Shown here: in pieces, positions 16,019 to 25,843 of the stretch
Numbering within the stretch: the stretch's first letter is position 1
Layout of the letters: each line of letters opens with the position of its first letter
Source: Lachnospiraceae bacterium
GTDB taxonomy: Bacteria > Bacillota > Clostridia > Lachnospirales > Lachnospiraceae
NCBI GenBank assembly: GCA_017623675.1
Contig: JAGAOO010000040.1
Location: 43,216-107,215, forward strand
Length of the DNA: 64,000 nt
Direction: 5' to 3'
Notes under the pieces: model-generated
Databases searched by the model: none
Seen by the model: the letters and a program-made list of their open reading frames with translations, nothing else
What the model was told of the DNA's origin: nothing
Program-made: the position numbers and the translations under genes

Positions 16019-17089
16019 TTATTCTTTTCGTATTAAACAACGAATCACATCTGTAGTTTCTGACTTAATAACCTGTACATTATTCTGCTTTGCCAATTCA
16101 TAAAAAGTCTTTTCACGAAAGAAATTAATATGTTCATGGATATAAGCCACTTCTGCATTTTCCATATAACGTTCAATTGGCACCTCTATATATAAAATTG
16201 TGTTTTCAGTCATATAGGAAACAAGCTGAGAAAAATATTCCTGAATATCGGATAAATGTTCCATAACCATGTTACAAAAAATTACATCCCAATTATACCT
16301 TAACAGTTCATTGCAATCTGTAATTAGATGAATACCGTCTAACACATAACTCCCTGAGATTTCATATACAAACTTTTCAGAATTCTTAAATTCTGGTGGA
16401 ATAAATTGTCCTTTATCTCCACCAAAATCCAGAATAAAACTATTTGCCTCAAAATCTACAAATTCTTTCATAAAACGAATCATTCCATCCATTCTAGATT
16501 TTCCACCATCCTGAGGTTCAAATAAACTTTCGTTAAACTCTTTTGTGTATGCACTTTCATACTTTTCTCTCTGTTGTTGATATATTTCATCGCGATATCC
16601 CGAATAAAGCCTTCCCATTTCTTCATCAGAAGGTCTGTAATAGGAATAATACATTCCACACTTTGGACAATGCATCATAAGTGTTGGTTTTTCCTTCCCC
16701 AAAAACATTCTTTCCACTAAAAAAGGAACAAAAAGAGCATTGCTTGAAAAAGTCAACATATTATTACATGCAATACACGGAGATTTTCTTGGTAACCAGG
16801 TAGTATTCATGAAAATATGCTCTGGCATTATGTATTCATATACTTTATCATAAATTGCTTGCCACTCTGTCTCTGTAATTAGCACATTTGCATCCTGAAT
16901 TTCTTGCAACTGTTCAAGTGACAAAATAGGCCTTCCCAGTATCTCTCCACCTCCTTGCTCAGCAACAAATCCATCAAATGGTATTTTCATGTCTTCATAA
17001 TATCCACCAATTACTAATGCATGCAACCCATCACCATAAATGTAATTCTTTCCATCTTTTAATTCCCTATTTATATCATATAATCTCAT
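16019..17089 (-). CDS. SAM-dependent methyltransferase with zinc-ribbon-like cysteines
   Basis: 356 residues. An N-terminal region (1-100) with a VIGGYYEDMKIPFDGFVAEQ motif resembles nucleotide-sugar or sugar-binding modules. Two cysteine pairs, C105/C108 (CIAC) and C141/C144 (CPKC), could hold a zinc. The C-terminal half is a class I methyltransferase: motif I FILDFGGDKGQF (218-229), DVIFCNMVMEHL as motif II/post-I, then YIEVPIERY. It is the last gene of the NeuB-NeuC-NeuA-GT operon, so it probably methylates a sugar or glycan of the flagellin modification. The exact acceptor is unknown. Confidence 0.75.
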   Translation of the reverse strand: MRLYDINRELKDGKNYIYGDGLHALVIGGYYEDMKIPFDGFVAEQGGGEILGRPILSLEQLQEIQDANVLITETEWQAIYDKVYEYIMPEHIFMNTTWLPRKSPCIACNNMLTFSSNALFVPFLVERMFLGKEKPTLMMHCPKCGMYYSYYRPSDEEMGRLYSGYRDEIYQQQREKYESAYTKEFNESLFEPQDGGKSRMDGMIRFMKEFVDFEANSFILDFGGDKGQFIPPEFKNSEKFVYEISGSYVLDGIHLITDCNELLRYNWDVIFCNMVMEHLSDIQEYFSQLVSYMTENTILYIEVPIERYMENAEVAYIHEHINFFREKTFYELAKQNNVQVIKSETTDVIRCLIRKE

Positions 17090-17165
17090 CTTTGTCCCGC
17101 TTTCTTCTTAATTTTAAAAATTCTATAAGCTTTTAGTGTTATCTATTGTACTTTTCTTCCAGTTT

Positions 17166-18941
17166 CTAACAAACTGTATTTTTCAATTTTTTCTCAATTT
17201 CCTGAAAGTTAATGGATCCTATAGGTATTCCCTTCTCCACCAAGTACTCTGCCAGTTTATTTTCTGTCTCGAGTTTTACTCTTTCTGAAGAATCCATTTT
17301 GTCTTCCAGAGGATGTTTATTTAGCCAATTAAAAAAGATTTGATTTATTACTTGTTTACATTGTTTAAATGATTGTACTGGCATGTATCGTTCTATTACT
17401 TTTTCATTATTCTCATGAAGTTCCATACAAATTTCCCGCCATGTAAACTCTTGTTCAAATGCATTTGAACGATGAAAGTATGCAATATATAGTAAATAAT
17501 ATGCCTTCTGCATCCTTTCATACATCATCATAAGAAACAATTCATCGTTCAAATCCAACATTCTATCTAGCAGTTCAATGCTAGAATTCTGTTGTTCAAT
17601 TCGACTCTTTGGCCACATATAACTCAAAATGCTTCCATCATCTGATTCATCCGGATCATCTGCAGAATACCATAGCAAGATACCACTTTGATATACATCT
17701 GTATGTTGACATGCAAGCATCGCAAACACAATATGAGCATAATACTCTAAAAATATATTTCCTCTCAAACCATCGAACTTTTCAAACGCTACTTCATTTT
17801 TTAGTTGGTCCATCTGATATGTAATTCCTGTAATATAATTTAGATTGATTGCACAACCTAGTGCATCTTCTCCACAAGAAAAACATGTCTCATTCTCCTC
17901 CAAAAAATTAAAACCTCTTCCACAACAAATTATTACTCCATCATTAACATGCATTTTTAGATACTTCAAATATTCTGGCAAATGTTCTATAATCATCATA
18001 TCCTCGTCACTAGACAACACAGCAAATTTCCCTCTTGCCAAGCTAAGTACTTGTCTAATATTTGATGCATAACCTTGGTTCTCTTCAAACTCATAATAAT
18101 GTATTCTAAAATCTTCCATTCTTTTAATTTCACAATATCCCTCTTGATTCATTGTTGAACCATTATTTGAGATTACAATTTCTATCTCAACATCAAACTT
18201 TGATTGCAAAATTCTTCTCACAGCACGAAGTGCTTTCTCTCCTCTATTATAACTCGGAATACAAATAGAAAGTAACGGACGAATATTCTTTAATTTTTCA
18301 TTTTTCAAACGACTATTATGGGCATCCTCAATTAGTTGCTGATATTTCTCTACCTCTTTTGCTACAATTTTTCTTGGAAGAGAAACATTTAAGTTATTCT
18401 CAAAATATTCTATCATTTCCTGTATCTGACTAAATACTATTACTTTTTCCAAAAAATTTGTTTGAAATCCTGGAAGCTTACAAAAAGAGTACAGCATCTG
18501 TGCAACATTTTCCGTCAACAAAAAAATTTGACTTACTTCCTGTAAATACGGAAGCATTTTTCGAATATCTCCTATATCCGCAATCAAAACGCTATCTTCA
18601 TATGGATTAAAAGATATATGCAGATTTTGTATATCAACAGAATCTAAAAAACACTTTTTCTTCTTATCAAAAACATAAAACTTATAATCTGTAACCGGAA
18701 TAAAGTCTAATGATGTTTCTTCATATGGAATTACACTATCTGTTCCACCATTAATCTTAAAATTCAATTGAAACTCATCCTCATTTGGAATCACATAACA
18801 ATTATAAATATCATTCAAAATTTCATTTTCATAGCCACCTTCGTTATAAGCATTTATAAAATTCTGCAAAGCTTCTTCATAGTGTCCGCTTTCAAACAAA
18901 GTCCGTCCCAATAAATAATATACTTCTGCAATTTCATTCAT
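17166..18941 (-). CDS. GT2 family glycosyltransferase with TPR-like N-terminus
   Basis: 591 residues. Residues 1-35 form a TPR-like helix pair (YYLLGRTLFESGHYEEALQ). Residues 36-215 are an uncharacterised region. The GT2/GT-A domain begins at about 221: LLSICIPSYNRGEKAL, then EIVISNNGSTM, ENQGYASNIR and a metal-binding SSDED near 313. The C-terminal ~250 residues are helical. It overlaps the cytidylyltransferase gene by 8 bp, which suggests translational coupling, and is the likely extender or initiator of the flagellin glycan. GT2 enzymes normally use UDP/GDP sugars, so the CMP-nonulosonate is more likely used by the Maf proteins nearby. Confidence 0.85.
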   Translation of the reverse strand: MNEIAEVYYLLGRTLFESGHYEEALQNFINAYNEGGYENEILNDIYNCYVIPNEDEFQLNFKINGGTDSVIPYEETSLDFIPVTDYKFYVFDKKKKCFLDSVDIQNLHISFNPYEDSVLIADIGDIRKMLPYLQEVSQIFLLTENVAQMLYSFCKLPGFQTNFLEKVIVFSQIQEMIEYFENNLNVSLPRKIVAKEVEKYQQLIEDAHNSRLKNEKLKNIRPLLSICIPSYNRGEKALRAVRRILQSKFDVEIEIVISNNGSTMNQEGYCEIKRMEDFRIHYYEFEENQGYASNIRQVLSLARGKFAVLSSDEDMMIIEHLPEYLKYLKMHVNDGVIICCGRGFNFLEENETCFSCGEDALGCAINLNYITGITYQMDQLKNEVAFEKFDGLRGNIFLEYYAHIVFAMLACQHTDVYQSGILLWYSADDPDESDDGSILSYMWPKSRIEQQNSSIELLDRMLDLNDELFLMMMYERMQKAYYLLYIAYFHRSNAFEQEFTWREICMELHENNEKVIERYMPVQSFKQCKQVINQIFFNWLNKHPLEDKMDSSERVKLETENKLAEYLVEKGIPIGSINFQEIEKKLKNTVC

Positions 18942-19650
18942 CTTCCTTATTTCCTCTCATCTTTTTTATTTTCTGCTCTGCAACGTAAAAATCTTCTATT
19001 GTATCAATATCAATCGAATCTTCTCTTGTCATAAAATACGGATATTGATTATCATTTAAACTGGTGTTCTTATTGAATTTTTCATCAATCCGATTCATAT
19101 AAATTGAACCATTAACTTTATACACTGGTGGAAAATCCTGACGCCTAACTGTACTTCTACAAGACAAAATAGATTTCAATTCCCCTTCTTCTCCCAATGT
19201 CCGCATTAAAATCGGATGTTCCTCCACCGGACAAACACTCACTAATGAAGCTAATTTTTTATCAATAACCATCTCAATTACTTCTGATAGTTGCTGGGGA
19301 GTTCGAAACGGTTGGGTTGGTTGCAACAACATCAGATAATCAAATTCCTCTCCTATTTGTTTGAGAGTCTCTATTCCATGCAACAACACATCTATAGTTT
19401 TTGCTTCATCCGTAGCATACTCTGCTGGTCTCAAAAAAGGAACCTTTGCGCCATAATCCTTTCCACATTTTGCAATTTCTTCTGAATCTGTAGACACCAA
19501 AACGTAATCGATATATGAGCATTGCAATGCTACTTCGATTGAATATGCCAACAATGGTTTTCCACACAAAAATTTTATATTCTTTCCTTTAATTCCTTTG
19601 CTGCCACCACGGGCAGGAATCATTGCCAGAATCCGTTTCCCTTTATACAT
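18934..19650 (-). CDS. neuA: Acylneuraminate (CMP-nonulosonate) cytidylyltransferase
   Basis: 238 residues, full length for NeuA/LegF/PseF. The nucleotide-binding signature MIPARGGSKGIKGKNI lies at residues 10-25, followed by GKPLLAYSI, VSTDSEEIA, LLQPTQPFR and a C-terminal SIDIDTIEDF. It activates a nine-carbon nonulosonic acid with CTP to give the CMP sugar. It follows the NeuC gene by 12 bp and overlaps the GT2 gene. Whether the substrate is Neu5Ac or legionaminate cannot be read from the sequence. Confidence 0.93.
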   Translation of the reverse strand: MYKGKRILAMIPARGGSKGIKGKNIKFLCGKPLLAYSIEVALQCSYIDYVLVSTDSEEIAKCGKDYGAKVPFLRPAEYATDEAKTIDVLLHGIETLKQIGEEFDYLMLLQPTQPFRTPQQLSEVIEMVIDKKLASLVSVCPVEEHPILMRTLGEEGELKSILSCRSTVRRQDFPPVYKVNGSIYMNRIDEKFNKNTSLNDNQYPYFMTREDSIDIDTIEDFYVAEQKIKKMRGNKEDE

Positions 19651-19662
19651 AAATATTCCTCA

Positions 19663-20799
19663 CTAAAACCCAACCTCTACAAACTGTTTCTGAATCTGTC
19701 GTTCCCATATATTCGAATCATGAATAATATTGTTAAAAATCTCTGCACTATTCCCTTTCCCAAAATCAGAGCTTGGTTTTAATTCCAATTTCTCTGCTTT
19801 ATTAATTGCAAGCACTATTTCTTCGGCATTCTCAACTGTATGTAAAATATGTTCATTATCTTCCTTACGATATCTCCCATTTTGACGAGTTCCAATATCA
19901 ATGGCTGGTATACCGTAAACACACGCTTCTCGTATCCCGGAGCTGGAATTGCCAATAATAAAATCTGCTTGTTTTAATAAAGTCAAAAAAAATTCAAAAC
20001 GCATGGAAGGAATAATTCTAAAATTAGGATTTCCCTTTAGTCGCTCTAATTCTTTAATTATAACATCCGTGCCATGGTCGTTATTCGGAAAAATCACCAC
20101 ATATTTCTGACCTGACTCAATCAGTCCGTCTACTACCTGCCCTATTTTATCAGGCAAAGCATCAATCTCTGTTGTTACCGGATGATACATAAATATGCCG
20201 TATTGTTCATATGGAATTTCATAGTACTCCTTCACCTGCTCAATGGATGGTAAATCATCAGAAAGCATAACATCAATATCTGGAGAGCCAAATACAAAAA
20301 TATTCTCTTCCGGCTCACCGAGTTGAATGATTCGTTTCTTTGCCTTTTCATTCGAAACCAAATGATAATGTGCAAACTTTGTAATTGCATGACGAATGGA
20401 TTCATCAATAGTTCCTGAAATTTCTCCACCTTCAATATGAAATACCTTAATGTTATTAAAAGCACCAACAATGGCACCTGCCAATGCCTCTAACCGATCT
20501 CCATGAACAATAATTGCATCCGGTTTCAGTTCCGCAATATAATTTCCAAATCCCAGAATCGTGTTACTTAATATAATATCCATACTCATTTGTCCACTTT
20601 GATTAATATAAGTATAAATACTTTGATATCCATCCTTTATAATTTCTTTATATGTGCTTCCGTATCTGGACAACATATGCATACCCGTCGCAAAAATAAA
20701 CGCTTCAAACTTCTCAGATTCTTCTACAATTCGAATTAACGATTTAATTTTTCCATAATCAGCTCTTGTACCAGTCAAAAAAACTATCTTCTTTTTCAT
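19663..20799 (-). CDS. neuC: UDP-GlcNAc 2-epimerase (hydrolysing), NeuC/LegG type
   Basis: 378 residues. Signature features: FLTGTRADYGKIKSLI at the N-terminus, IIVHGDRLEALAGA, FHIEGGEISGTIDESIRHAITKFAHYH, and GNSSSGIREACVYGIPAIDIGTRQNGR at the UDP site. The enzyme converts a UDP-HexNAc to free ManNAc or its 6-deoxy analogue plus UDP, the entry step to sialic or legionaminic acid. It starts six bases after the NeuB stop, second gene in the operon. No LegB or LegC gene is in the window, so the set here is sufficient for Neu5Ac; legionaminate would need partners elsewhere. Confidence 0.93.
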   Translation of the reverse strand: MKKKIVFLTGTRADYGKIKSLIRIVEESEKFEAFIFATGMHMLSRYGSTYKEIIKDGYQSIYTYINQSGQMSMDIILSNTILGFGNYIAELKPDAIIVHGDRLEALAGAIVGAFNNIKVFHIEGGEISGTIDESIRHAITKFAHYHLVSNEKAKKRIIQLGEPEENIFVFGSPDIDVMLSDDLPSIEQVKEYYEIPYEQYGIFMYHPVTTEIDALPDKIGQVVDGLIESGQKYVVIFPNNDHGTDVIIKELERLKGNPNFRIIPSMRFEFFLTLLKQADFIIGNSSSGIREACVYGIPAIDIGTRQNGRYRKEDNEHILHTVENAEEIVLAINKAEKLELKPSSDFGKGNSAEIFNNIIHDSNIWERQIQKQFVEVGF

Positions 20800-20805
20800 A
20801 TGCTC

Positions 20806-21843
20806 TTATTGGATATCCTCCCATCGCAATTGTGTACCTTTCTTCAAAGACCTACTGGCTTTTTTTCCAAGAATACTGTCAAAATCCACTGCCTTAATCT
20901 CGCCAGTACCAGGTCTTTTTACCCATACATTCTTCATTGTGTATTCTTCTCCCTCTGCTATATCATCAATTGTAACTACCGTAGCAAAGGCAAAATCAAT
21001 AGTCACTTGTTCCTCTTCTAATGCCTGTTTCTTTCCACCCCGCATCATGAATATTTCTTTACTACTTTGAATCAAGGACGCCAACTCTACTCCGTCCATA
21101 GAACATATAATGTCTGGTCCAGGACGATACTTACTGTCTGTAAAATGACGTTCCAAAATGCTGGCACCTAAAGCAGTCGCCGCCAAACATGCATTATTAT
21201 TCAAGCTATGATCTGACAAACCAATCACTGCATTTGGAAAAGCCTGTTGCAATTGCGTCATAGCTCCCAAACGTTCATATTCCGGCTTTGTTGGATAAAT
21301 ATTGGTACAATGTAGCAGTGCATATGGGATGCAATATCTTTCTAAAATCGCAACTGCTTTTTTTACACTCTCCACATCATTCATACCCGTTGATAAGATA
21401 ACAGGTTTGCCAAACTTAGCAATATGTTCAATTAACGGATAGTTATTACATTCACCAGAACCAATCTTATATGCAGCCACTCCCATTCGCTCTAATCGGT
21501 CTGCAGCCGCTCTTGAAAATGGTGTGCTGATAAAAATCATACCCTTTTCTTCGACATAGTTTTTTAATTCGATTTCCTCTTCCTCCGTTAATGCACACCG
21601 CTCCATAATTTCATATATTGAAACATCTGCATTGCCCGGTATTACTTTCTTTGCAGCATCTGCCATCTCATCTTCTACGATATGGGTCTGATGTTTAACC
21701 ACTTCTGCCCCTGCTTTAGCAGCCGCATCCACCATCTGTTTTGCTGTTTTCAGACTACCTTCGTGATTAATTCCTATCTCGGCAATGACAAGAGGTGGAT
21801 AATCCGGCCCAACTCTTCTATCTCCAATCGTAATATACATCAT
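20806..21843 (-). CDS. neuB: N-acetylneuraminate/nonulosonate synthase
   Basis: 345 residues. TIM-barrel synthase domain at about 1-270 (LVIAEIGINHEGSL, AEVVKHQTHI, FISTPFSRAAADRLE, YKIGSGECNNYPLIE, VIGLSDHSLN, ILERHFTDS) and a C-terminal SAF/antifreeze-like domain (SLKKGTQLRWEDIQ). It condenses phosphoenolpyruvate with a ManNAc-type sugar to give the nonulosonic acid. It is the first gene of a five-gene operon (neuB-neuC-neuA-GT2-methyltransferase) with a sigma-A promoter at 21894-21922. Confidence 0.94.
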   Translation of the reverse strand: MMYITIGDRRVGPDYPPLVIAEIGINHEGSLKTAKQMVDAAAKAGAEVVKHQTHIVEDEMADAAKKVIPGNADVSIYEIMERCALTEEEEIELKNYVEEKGMIFISTPFSRAAADRLERMGVAAYKIGSGECNNYPLIEHIAKFGKPVILSTGMNDVESVKKAVAILERYCIPYALLHCTNIYPTKPEYERLGAMTQLQQAFPNAVIGLSDHSLNNNACLAATALGASILERHFTDSKYRPGPDIICSMDGVELASLIQSSKEIFMMRGGKKQALEEEQVTIDFAFATVVTIDDIAEGEEYTMKNVWVKRPGTGEIKAVDFDSILGKKASRSLKKGTQLRWEDIQ

Positions 21844-21893
21844 ATCATCTTCCCCTTTTCTCCATTCATTTGACGTACTCTTAATGTACTTTC

Positions 21894-21922
21894 AGTATAG
21901 CATGCACCCGTCATTGAAACAA
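21894..21922 (-). promoter_or_regulatory. Sigma-A promoter of the neuB operon
   Basis: Minus-strand TTGTTT (21917-21922), 17-bp spacer, TATACT (21894-21899), about 45 bp upstream of neuB. Sugar synthesis therefore looks constitutive rather than sigma-28-dependent. Confidence 0.65.
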
Positions 21923-21929
21923 ACTTTAT

Positions 21930-23606
21930 TTATTCATCCAAGTAATCCCGTAGTCTCATATTTTGAAACCCTTCTTTTTTGGCACCTCCTTCTGTAGCAT
22001 CGATAATCGGCATATCAACATCTTCCCGACAGATTCTTCGTTCCATCCAATTCTTATAATTTACAAATGACTGGCTGGTATTTAACATGTTACCATCGAT
22101 TCCCTCTACTTTTTGATATTCAAAGCCACCATAAAACTCTTTTCCTGTACCTATTGCATGGGACCGATTTCCATCAAATGCAAGATCTAACCCAACAAAA
22201 GCAATAGAGGTAGCTTTCATCCGAATCGCAACATCCAATGCTAATGTCGCAACAGAGCCACCGCTTTCGTAGCATTGATATCCATGTTTCACTGCATAGT
22301 TTGCTGCCATCTCATAGCCCTTTTGACAAATCAAATACGTTGAACCTTTATAATTAGCACTCACTCTTCGATCTGCAGTCGCCAGAATCAAAATTGGAAC
22401 TTGCATATCTTCCAATCCCTTAATTTGTTCATAAATTGCACAATCTGATACAATGACATAATCGATAGGAATTTCTTGCTGTAATAAAAGCTTGAATACC
22501 GTTCCAACCGCTAAAATTATAACATCCTGCGGCTTCTTTTTCAGCAATTGAATATTCTTGTCCAAAGACGGACCGCCAGCGACAATAATCACCCGCTTTC
22601 CTTCCAATTTGGGGCGTATAACATCTATATATTGAGTACAACTTCGAATATTTCCCCTAGCATTCTGATAAAAAATATGTTCATGATAATCAATGCCATC
22701 TTTTCTAGCTGCAATATTTAGTAGTTGCTTCTTTATTTCATCGTTCTGAATACGAGACAGTTCCGGTAGAAAGAGTATCATTTCTCTGTTTTCTTGCAAC
22801 AGTTTATCAAAATCTTCCCATTGGGGATCCCAGACAATCGAAACTTGCTCTAACTCTGCATGCCAATCACCATATGTAAATGCATAATAAAGAATAGCCA
22901 AATCCGGTTCCACGACAATTAAATTCATTTCTGAATAAAGATTTAATAGTTCACGAACAATATAACCCATTCCCCATCCGATAAGTAAATATCGCTCCTG
23001 TTCCAAACGATATACGCGATTTGCAAAACTTCTAGCTTCTTCAACCGGATTACGATTACTATGCAGATACCAGTGTCTTCCATTTTCCTCCAATGCCATA
23101 GTATAATAACCAACCGTTGTAGGTTCTATCAAATATTTTGTCTGTGAATAATTGATTTCTCTTTTCTCCTGATCAAAGCTCAGTAAAGCTTGGTATAATG
23201 AATCATTCTTTTTCTTTATGATTTCAAGATTTTTCTCTAGCCATACACTATTTACCAAAGGAATTCCAAGATTTCGAATTGCATTCTGTATATCTTGCAA
23301 AATAGGTATCATCAACAGTTCATACAAATCTCCCATTAAAATCCCATCCTGCATACTTTGTGCCTCTTCAATCTGAGATAATACAGAATAAAAGTATTCC
23401 ACATTCCAAGGCAATCCTACTTCCTGAAGAATATCATAGTATGTCATCAATCCTCGAACAACAAATTTTAATTGTTCCGTCACTTTCGGTATTTCCTTAC
23501 GTTGTATTCTTTCATTTTGAATTCGAATCGCTGCAACCAATTCTGAAATACTCGTCTGTGCTTCAGCATTCGTCCAGTATAAAGTTTGCAATTCCTGTTC
23601 TACCAT
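21930..23606 (-). CDS. Motility-associated glycosyltransferase, Maf/DUF115 family (copy 1)
   Basis: 558 residues. The DUF115 (MAF_flag10) domain is marked by RVIIVAGGPSLDKNIQLLKK at about 335-354, with later VIVSDCAIYEQI, YESGGSVATLALDVA and IAFVGLDLAF. The N-terminal 330 residues hold the Maf N-domain, including YLLIGWGMGYIVREL. Maf enzymes transfer nonulosonic acids from CMP sugars to Ser/Thr of flagellin before export, which fits the adjacent neuBCA operon. It starts 15 bp after the second Maf gene, and AAAGGA precedes its ATG. Confidence 0.88.
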   Translation of the reverse strand: MVEQELQTLYWTNAEAQTSISELVAAIRIQNERIQRKEIPKVTEQLKFVVRGLMTYYDILQEVGLPWNVEYFYSVLSQIEEAQSMQDGILMGDLYELLMIPILQDIQNAIRNLGIPLVNSVWLEKNLEIIKKKNDSLYQALLSFDQEKREINYSQTKYLIEPTTVGYYTMALEENGRHWYLHSNRNPVEEARSFANRVYRLEQERYLLIGWGMGYIVRELLNLYSEMNLIVVEPDLAILYYAFTYGDWHAELEQVSIVWDPQWEDFDKLLQENREMILFLPELSRIQNDEIKKQLLNIAARKDGIDYHEHIFYQNARGNIRSCTQYIDVIRPKLEGKRVIIVAGGPSLDKNIQLLKKKPQDVIILAVGTVFKLLLQQEIPIDYVIVSDCAIYEQIKGLEDMQVPILILATADRRVSANYKGSTYLICQKGYEMAANYAVKHGYQCYESGGSVATLALDVAIRMKATSIAFVGLDLAFDGNRSHAIGTGKEFYGGFEYQKVEGIDGNMLNTSQSFVNYKNWMERRICREDVDMPIIDATEGGAKKEGFQNMRLRDYLDE

Positions 23607-23621
23607 AGGAAATATCCTTTC

Positions 23622-25478
23622 TTACGACTCATTTTCAAATTGGTATTTTTTATTAATTTCTTCCATAACAGATTTCCAAATTGGGAGCAATTCTTCTAGT
23701 GCTTCCAATAAATCACTTAAATACTTCTTCATTTTTTCATACAAACGAATACTTTCTAATTCCAGATTATCTTCTGAATTCTCTAAATCATCATTTAATG
23801 TGATATCCGTCTCGATCATTCGTTTTACCAGAATTACCATTCCATCTTCTGTTTCTACTTCCTTAGTAATTGCATCCAGTTTTTTATCAATTCTTTCCAA
23901 TTCTTTTTGCTGATAATTTCCACGTTTTATGATACAAATGGCACGTTCAGCACTCCCAATTCCATCCTTTAATCTACGGTGGAAACCTGTAAAATACTGA
24001 TATCTTCGTTTTATTTCCTGATATAATTGCATCTTTTCTTCTTTAGTTTTCCAAACCTTAGGAACCTGATTCATAATAGCAGATATATCATATTCTTTTA
24101 AACAATATTTATCAACTGCTTCCTGAAGCGGCATCTGAACTGTACCTTTTAACTTTGCACCGCCTTCCGTTGCATTAATAATCAATCTATCTTTCAACTC
24201 CGGAATCTGTAGATTATACCAATCAATATAATGCTTAAAATCACCGCGTGTCATAACCTTTTCACCATAATAGCCATCTACCATTAAAATATTATAAACC
24301 AAATCCTCCTCTTGTAGGTCACCCATACCAGCATGCGCTTTTTTATCAGTAAATGCCAAATCCTGGCCCATCAAAATAATAGTCTTAAATCCAATCTCTA
24401 TTCCCATTTGAAAACAGACCGTAGCTACAGAACCACCGCCATCAAAATACCCAATTGTAGAACCTTTTTCATTGAATAGTTTTTTATAAAAATCGTTCGT
24501 GATAGACATATATATAGGATTTACTTCACCTATTAATTCCAGTGCCCTATAATCAGAGTCTGTAGAAATTGCTATTGGAAGATTGTGTAACTCCAATCCC
24601 TCAAAATACTTTGTTCCTTTTTGAGCATCTACCGTACACACCATATCAGGTATAATTCCACGTTTCAGTAGAAAAGGAACTGCAGTATCAACGCATACAA
24701 TGAACGCCTTTCCTTTTACCTGTCTCAATATCTCCACATTTCTTTCTAGAGAAGGACCTGCTGCCACTATAATGTAAGGCATATCTGCCGGAAATTTTCC
24801 AATCATTCCATCCAGAGTTTTGCAATCCATCATCCATTGCAAAGACTTTATTTCATTTATCATACCTGATTGTGCAAAATGAATTAATGTGTTCATATCT
24901 GCAGATTTATTATCATAAATACGAGAAAAAATATCAAAAACATTTCTACATTCTTTCGAAAAAAGTTCTTGATATTGCGACAACATTTTAAAACTAAAAT
25001 GTCTCCAGTTCCTATAATCAATCACATCATTTAGAATATACTCCAACTGATTTCCATTTATCCCTTCCACTAATATCATCAATTGTGTATCCAACAATAC
25101 AGTGCTTAAATCAAATTCTTCTAATGCTTTCTTGAAAATAGAAATTGATGGCTCATACACAATACACTTGGAAACCGGGCATTCTTCCGATAGCATCTGT
25201 TCTATCACCTTGCCATTACTAAATCCAAACAACAAAACCGTACTATCTTTCGGTTCCTGGCAAAACTGTAACGTATAACGAATTGCTTCATGAGTCGGGT
25301 GATACGTACTATTTAAAGGTATAATATCTTCTCCTCGGATTATAGCAAGAAATTTCTCACTGTCCAAAGCATCTCCCACTAGAATTTTTTCCGAATTATC
25401 ACTATTCTGCATGATTCCATTATACAAGTCATTGCGAATTTCTTTTAATACTTCCAAATTTTTCTCATAATATGTCAT
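23622..25478 (-). CDS. Motility-associated glycosyltransferase, Maf/DUF115 family (copy 2)
   Basis: 618 residues, paralogous to the neighbour. DUF115 signature IIVAAGPSLERNVEILRQ at about 237-254, then MVCTVDAQKGTKYF, YFDGGGSVATVCFQM and ILMGQDLAFTDKKAHAG. The N-terminal domain has VLLFGFSNGKVIEQML. The C-terminal ~130 residues are helical and charged. Two different Maf enzymes next to a short flagellin suggest different sugars, sites or flagellins as substrates. Its start overlaps the stop of the small upstream gene by 4 bp (ATGA). Confidence 0.87.
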   Translation of the reverse strand: MTYYEKNLEVLKEIRNDLYNGIMQNSDNSEKILVGDALDSEKFLAIIRGEDIIPLNSTYHPTHEAIRYTLQFCQEPKDSTVLLFGFSNGKVIEQMLSEECPVSKCIVYEPSISIFKKALEEFDLSTVLLDTQLMILVEGINGNQLEYILNDVIDYRNWRHFSFKMLSQYQELFSKECRNVFDIFSRIYDNKSADMNTLIHFAQSGMINEIKSLQWMMDCKTLDGMIGKFPADMPYIIVAAGPSLERNVEILRQVKGKAFIVCVDTAVPFLLKRGIIPDMVCTVDAQKGTKYFEGLELHNLPIAISTDSDYRALELIGEVNPIYMSITNDFYKKLFNEKGSTIGYFDGGGSVATVCFQMGIEIGFKTIILMGQDLAFTDKKAHAGMGDLQEEDLVYNILMVDGYYGEKVMTRGDFKHYIDWYNLQIPELKDRLIINATEGGAKLKGTVQMPLQEAVDKYCLKEYDISAIMNQVPKVWKTKEEKMQLYQEIKRRYQYFTGFHRRLKDGIGSAERAICIIKRGNYQQKELERIDKKLDAITKEVETEDGMVILVKRMIETDITLNDDLENSEDNLELESIRLYEKMKKYLSDLLEALEELLPIWKSVMEEINKKYQFENES

Positions 25479-25759
25479 CTCTTATCTCCCACCGTTTGAG
25501 TATCTTCTAATACAGATTTAAGATCAAAAACTAAAATGTCTGCTAACATTATGTACCTTTTGGTTTCCATAGCTTCCATTGCATTTCTTAAGATTATCTG
25601 AAGCTCCTGTTGTTGGTCTTCTGCTAAACAAGATATAATTTCTCCCAATTTTCGAACAACCCCTGGCATCTTTTCTGTTCCGGTTTTAATCTTATTTTGA
25701 TAGAAGTCATCTGCAATTATCTGTAATTCGTCTATTATATCTTTCATTTTATTTTTCAC
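25475..25759 (-). CDS. Small helical protein of the Maf operon
   Basis: 94 residues, starting with GTG at 25759 (GAGAGG seven bases upstream; the next ATG, four codons on, is too far from the ribosome site). It is predicted mostly helical, with no membrane segment and no cysteine motif. Its stop overlaps the start of Maf copy 2 (ATGA), so the two are translationally coupled. I do not recognise the family; position suggests a Maf partner or a flagellin-holding chaperone. Confidence 0.7.
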   Translation of the reverse strand: MKNKMKDIIDELQIIADDFYQNKIKTGTEKMPGVVRKLGEIISCLAEDQQQELQIILRNAMEAMETKRYIMLADILVFDLKSVLEDTQTVGDKR

Positions 25760-25791
25760 TATCTTGCCTCTCTTTACAAACTTTTATATAC

Positions 25792-25826
25792 AAATAAAGC
25801 TGACCCCCAAGGGGTCAGCCCTATTT
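25792..25826 (-). terminator. Flagellin (hag) terminator
   Basis: A 9-bp GC-rich stem (GCTGACCCC with GGGGTCAGC, 25799-25807 and 25811-25819) with a 3-nt loop, extended by AAATA/TATTT arms. It lies 18 bp after the flagellin stop and just before the small Maf-operon gene, so it should insulate or attenuate. Confidence 0.85.
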
Positions 25827-25843
25827 GCAATAACCGTAATTGA

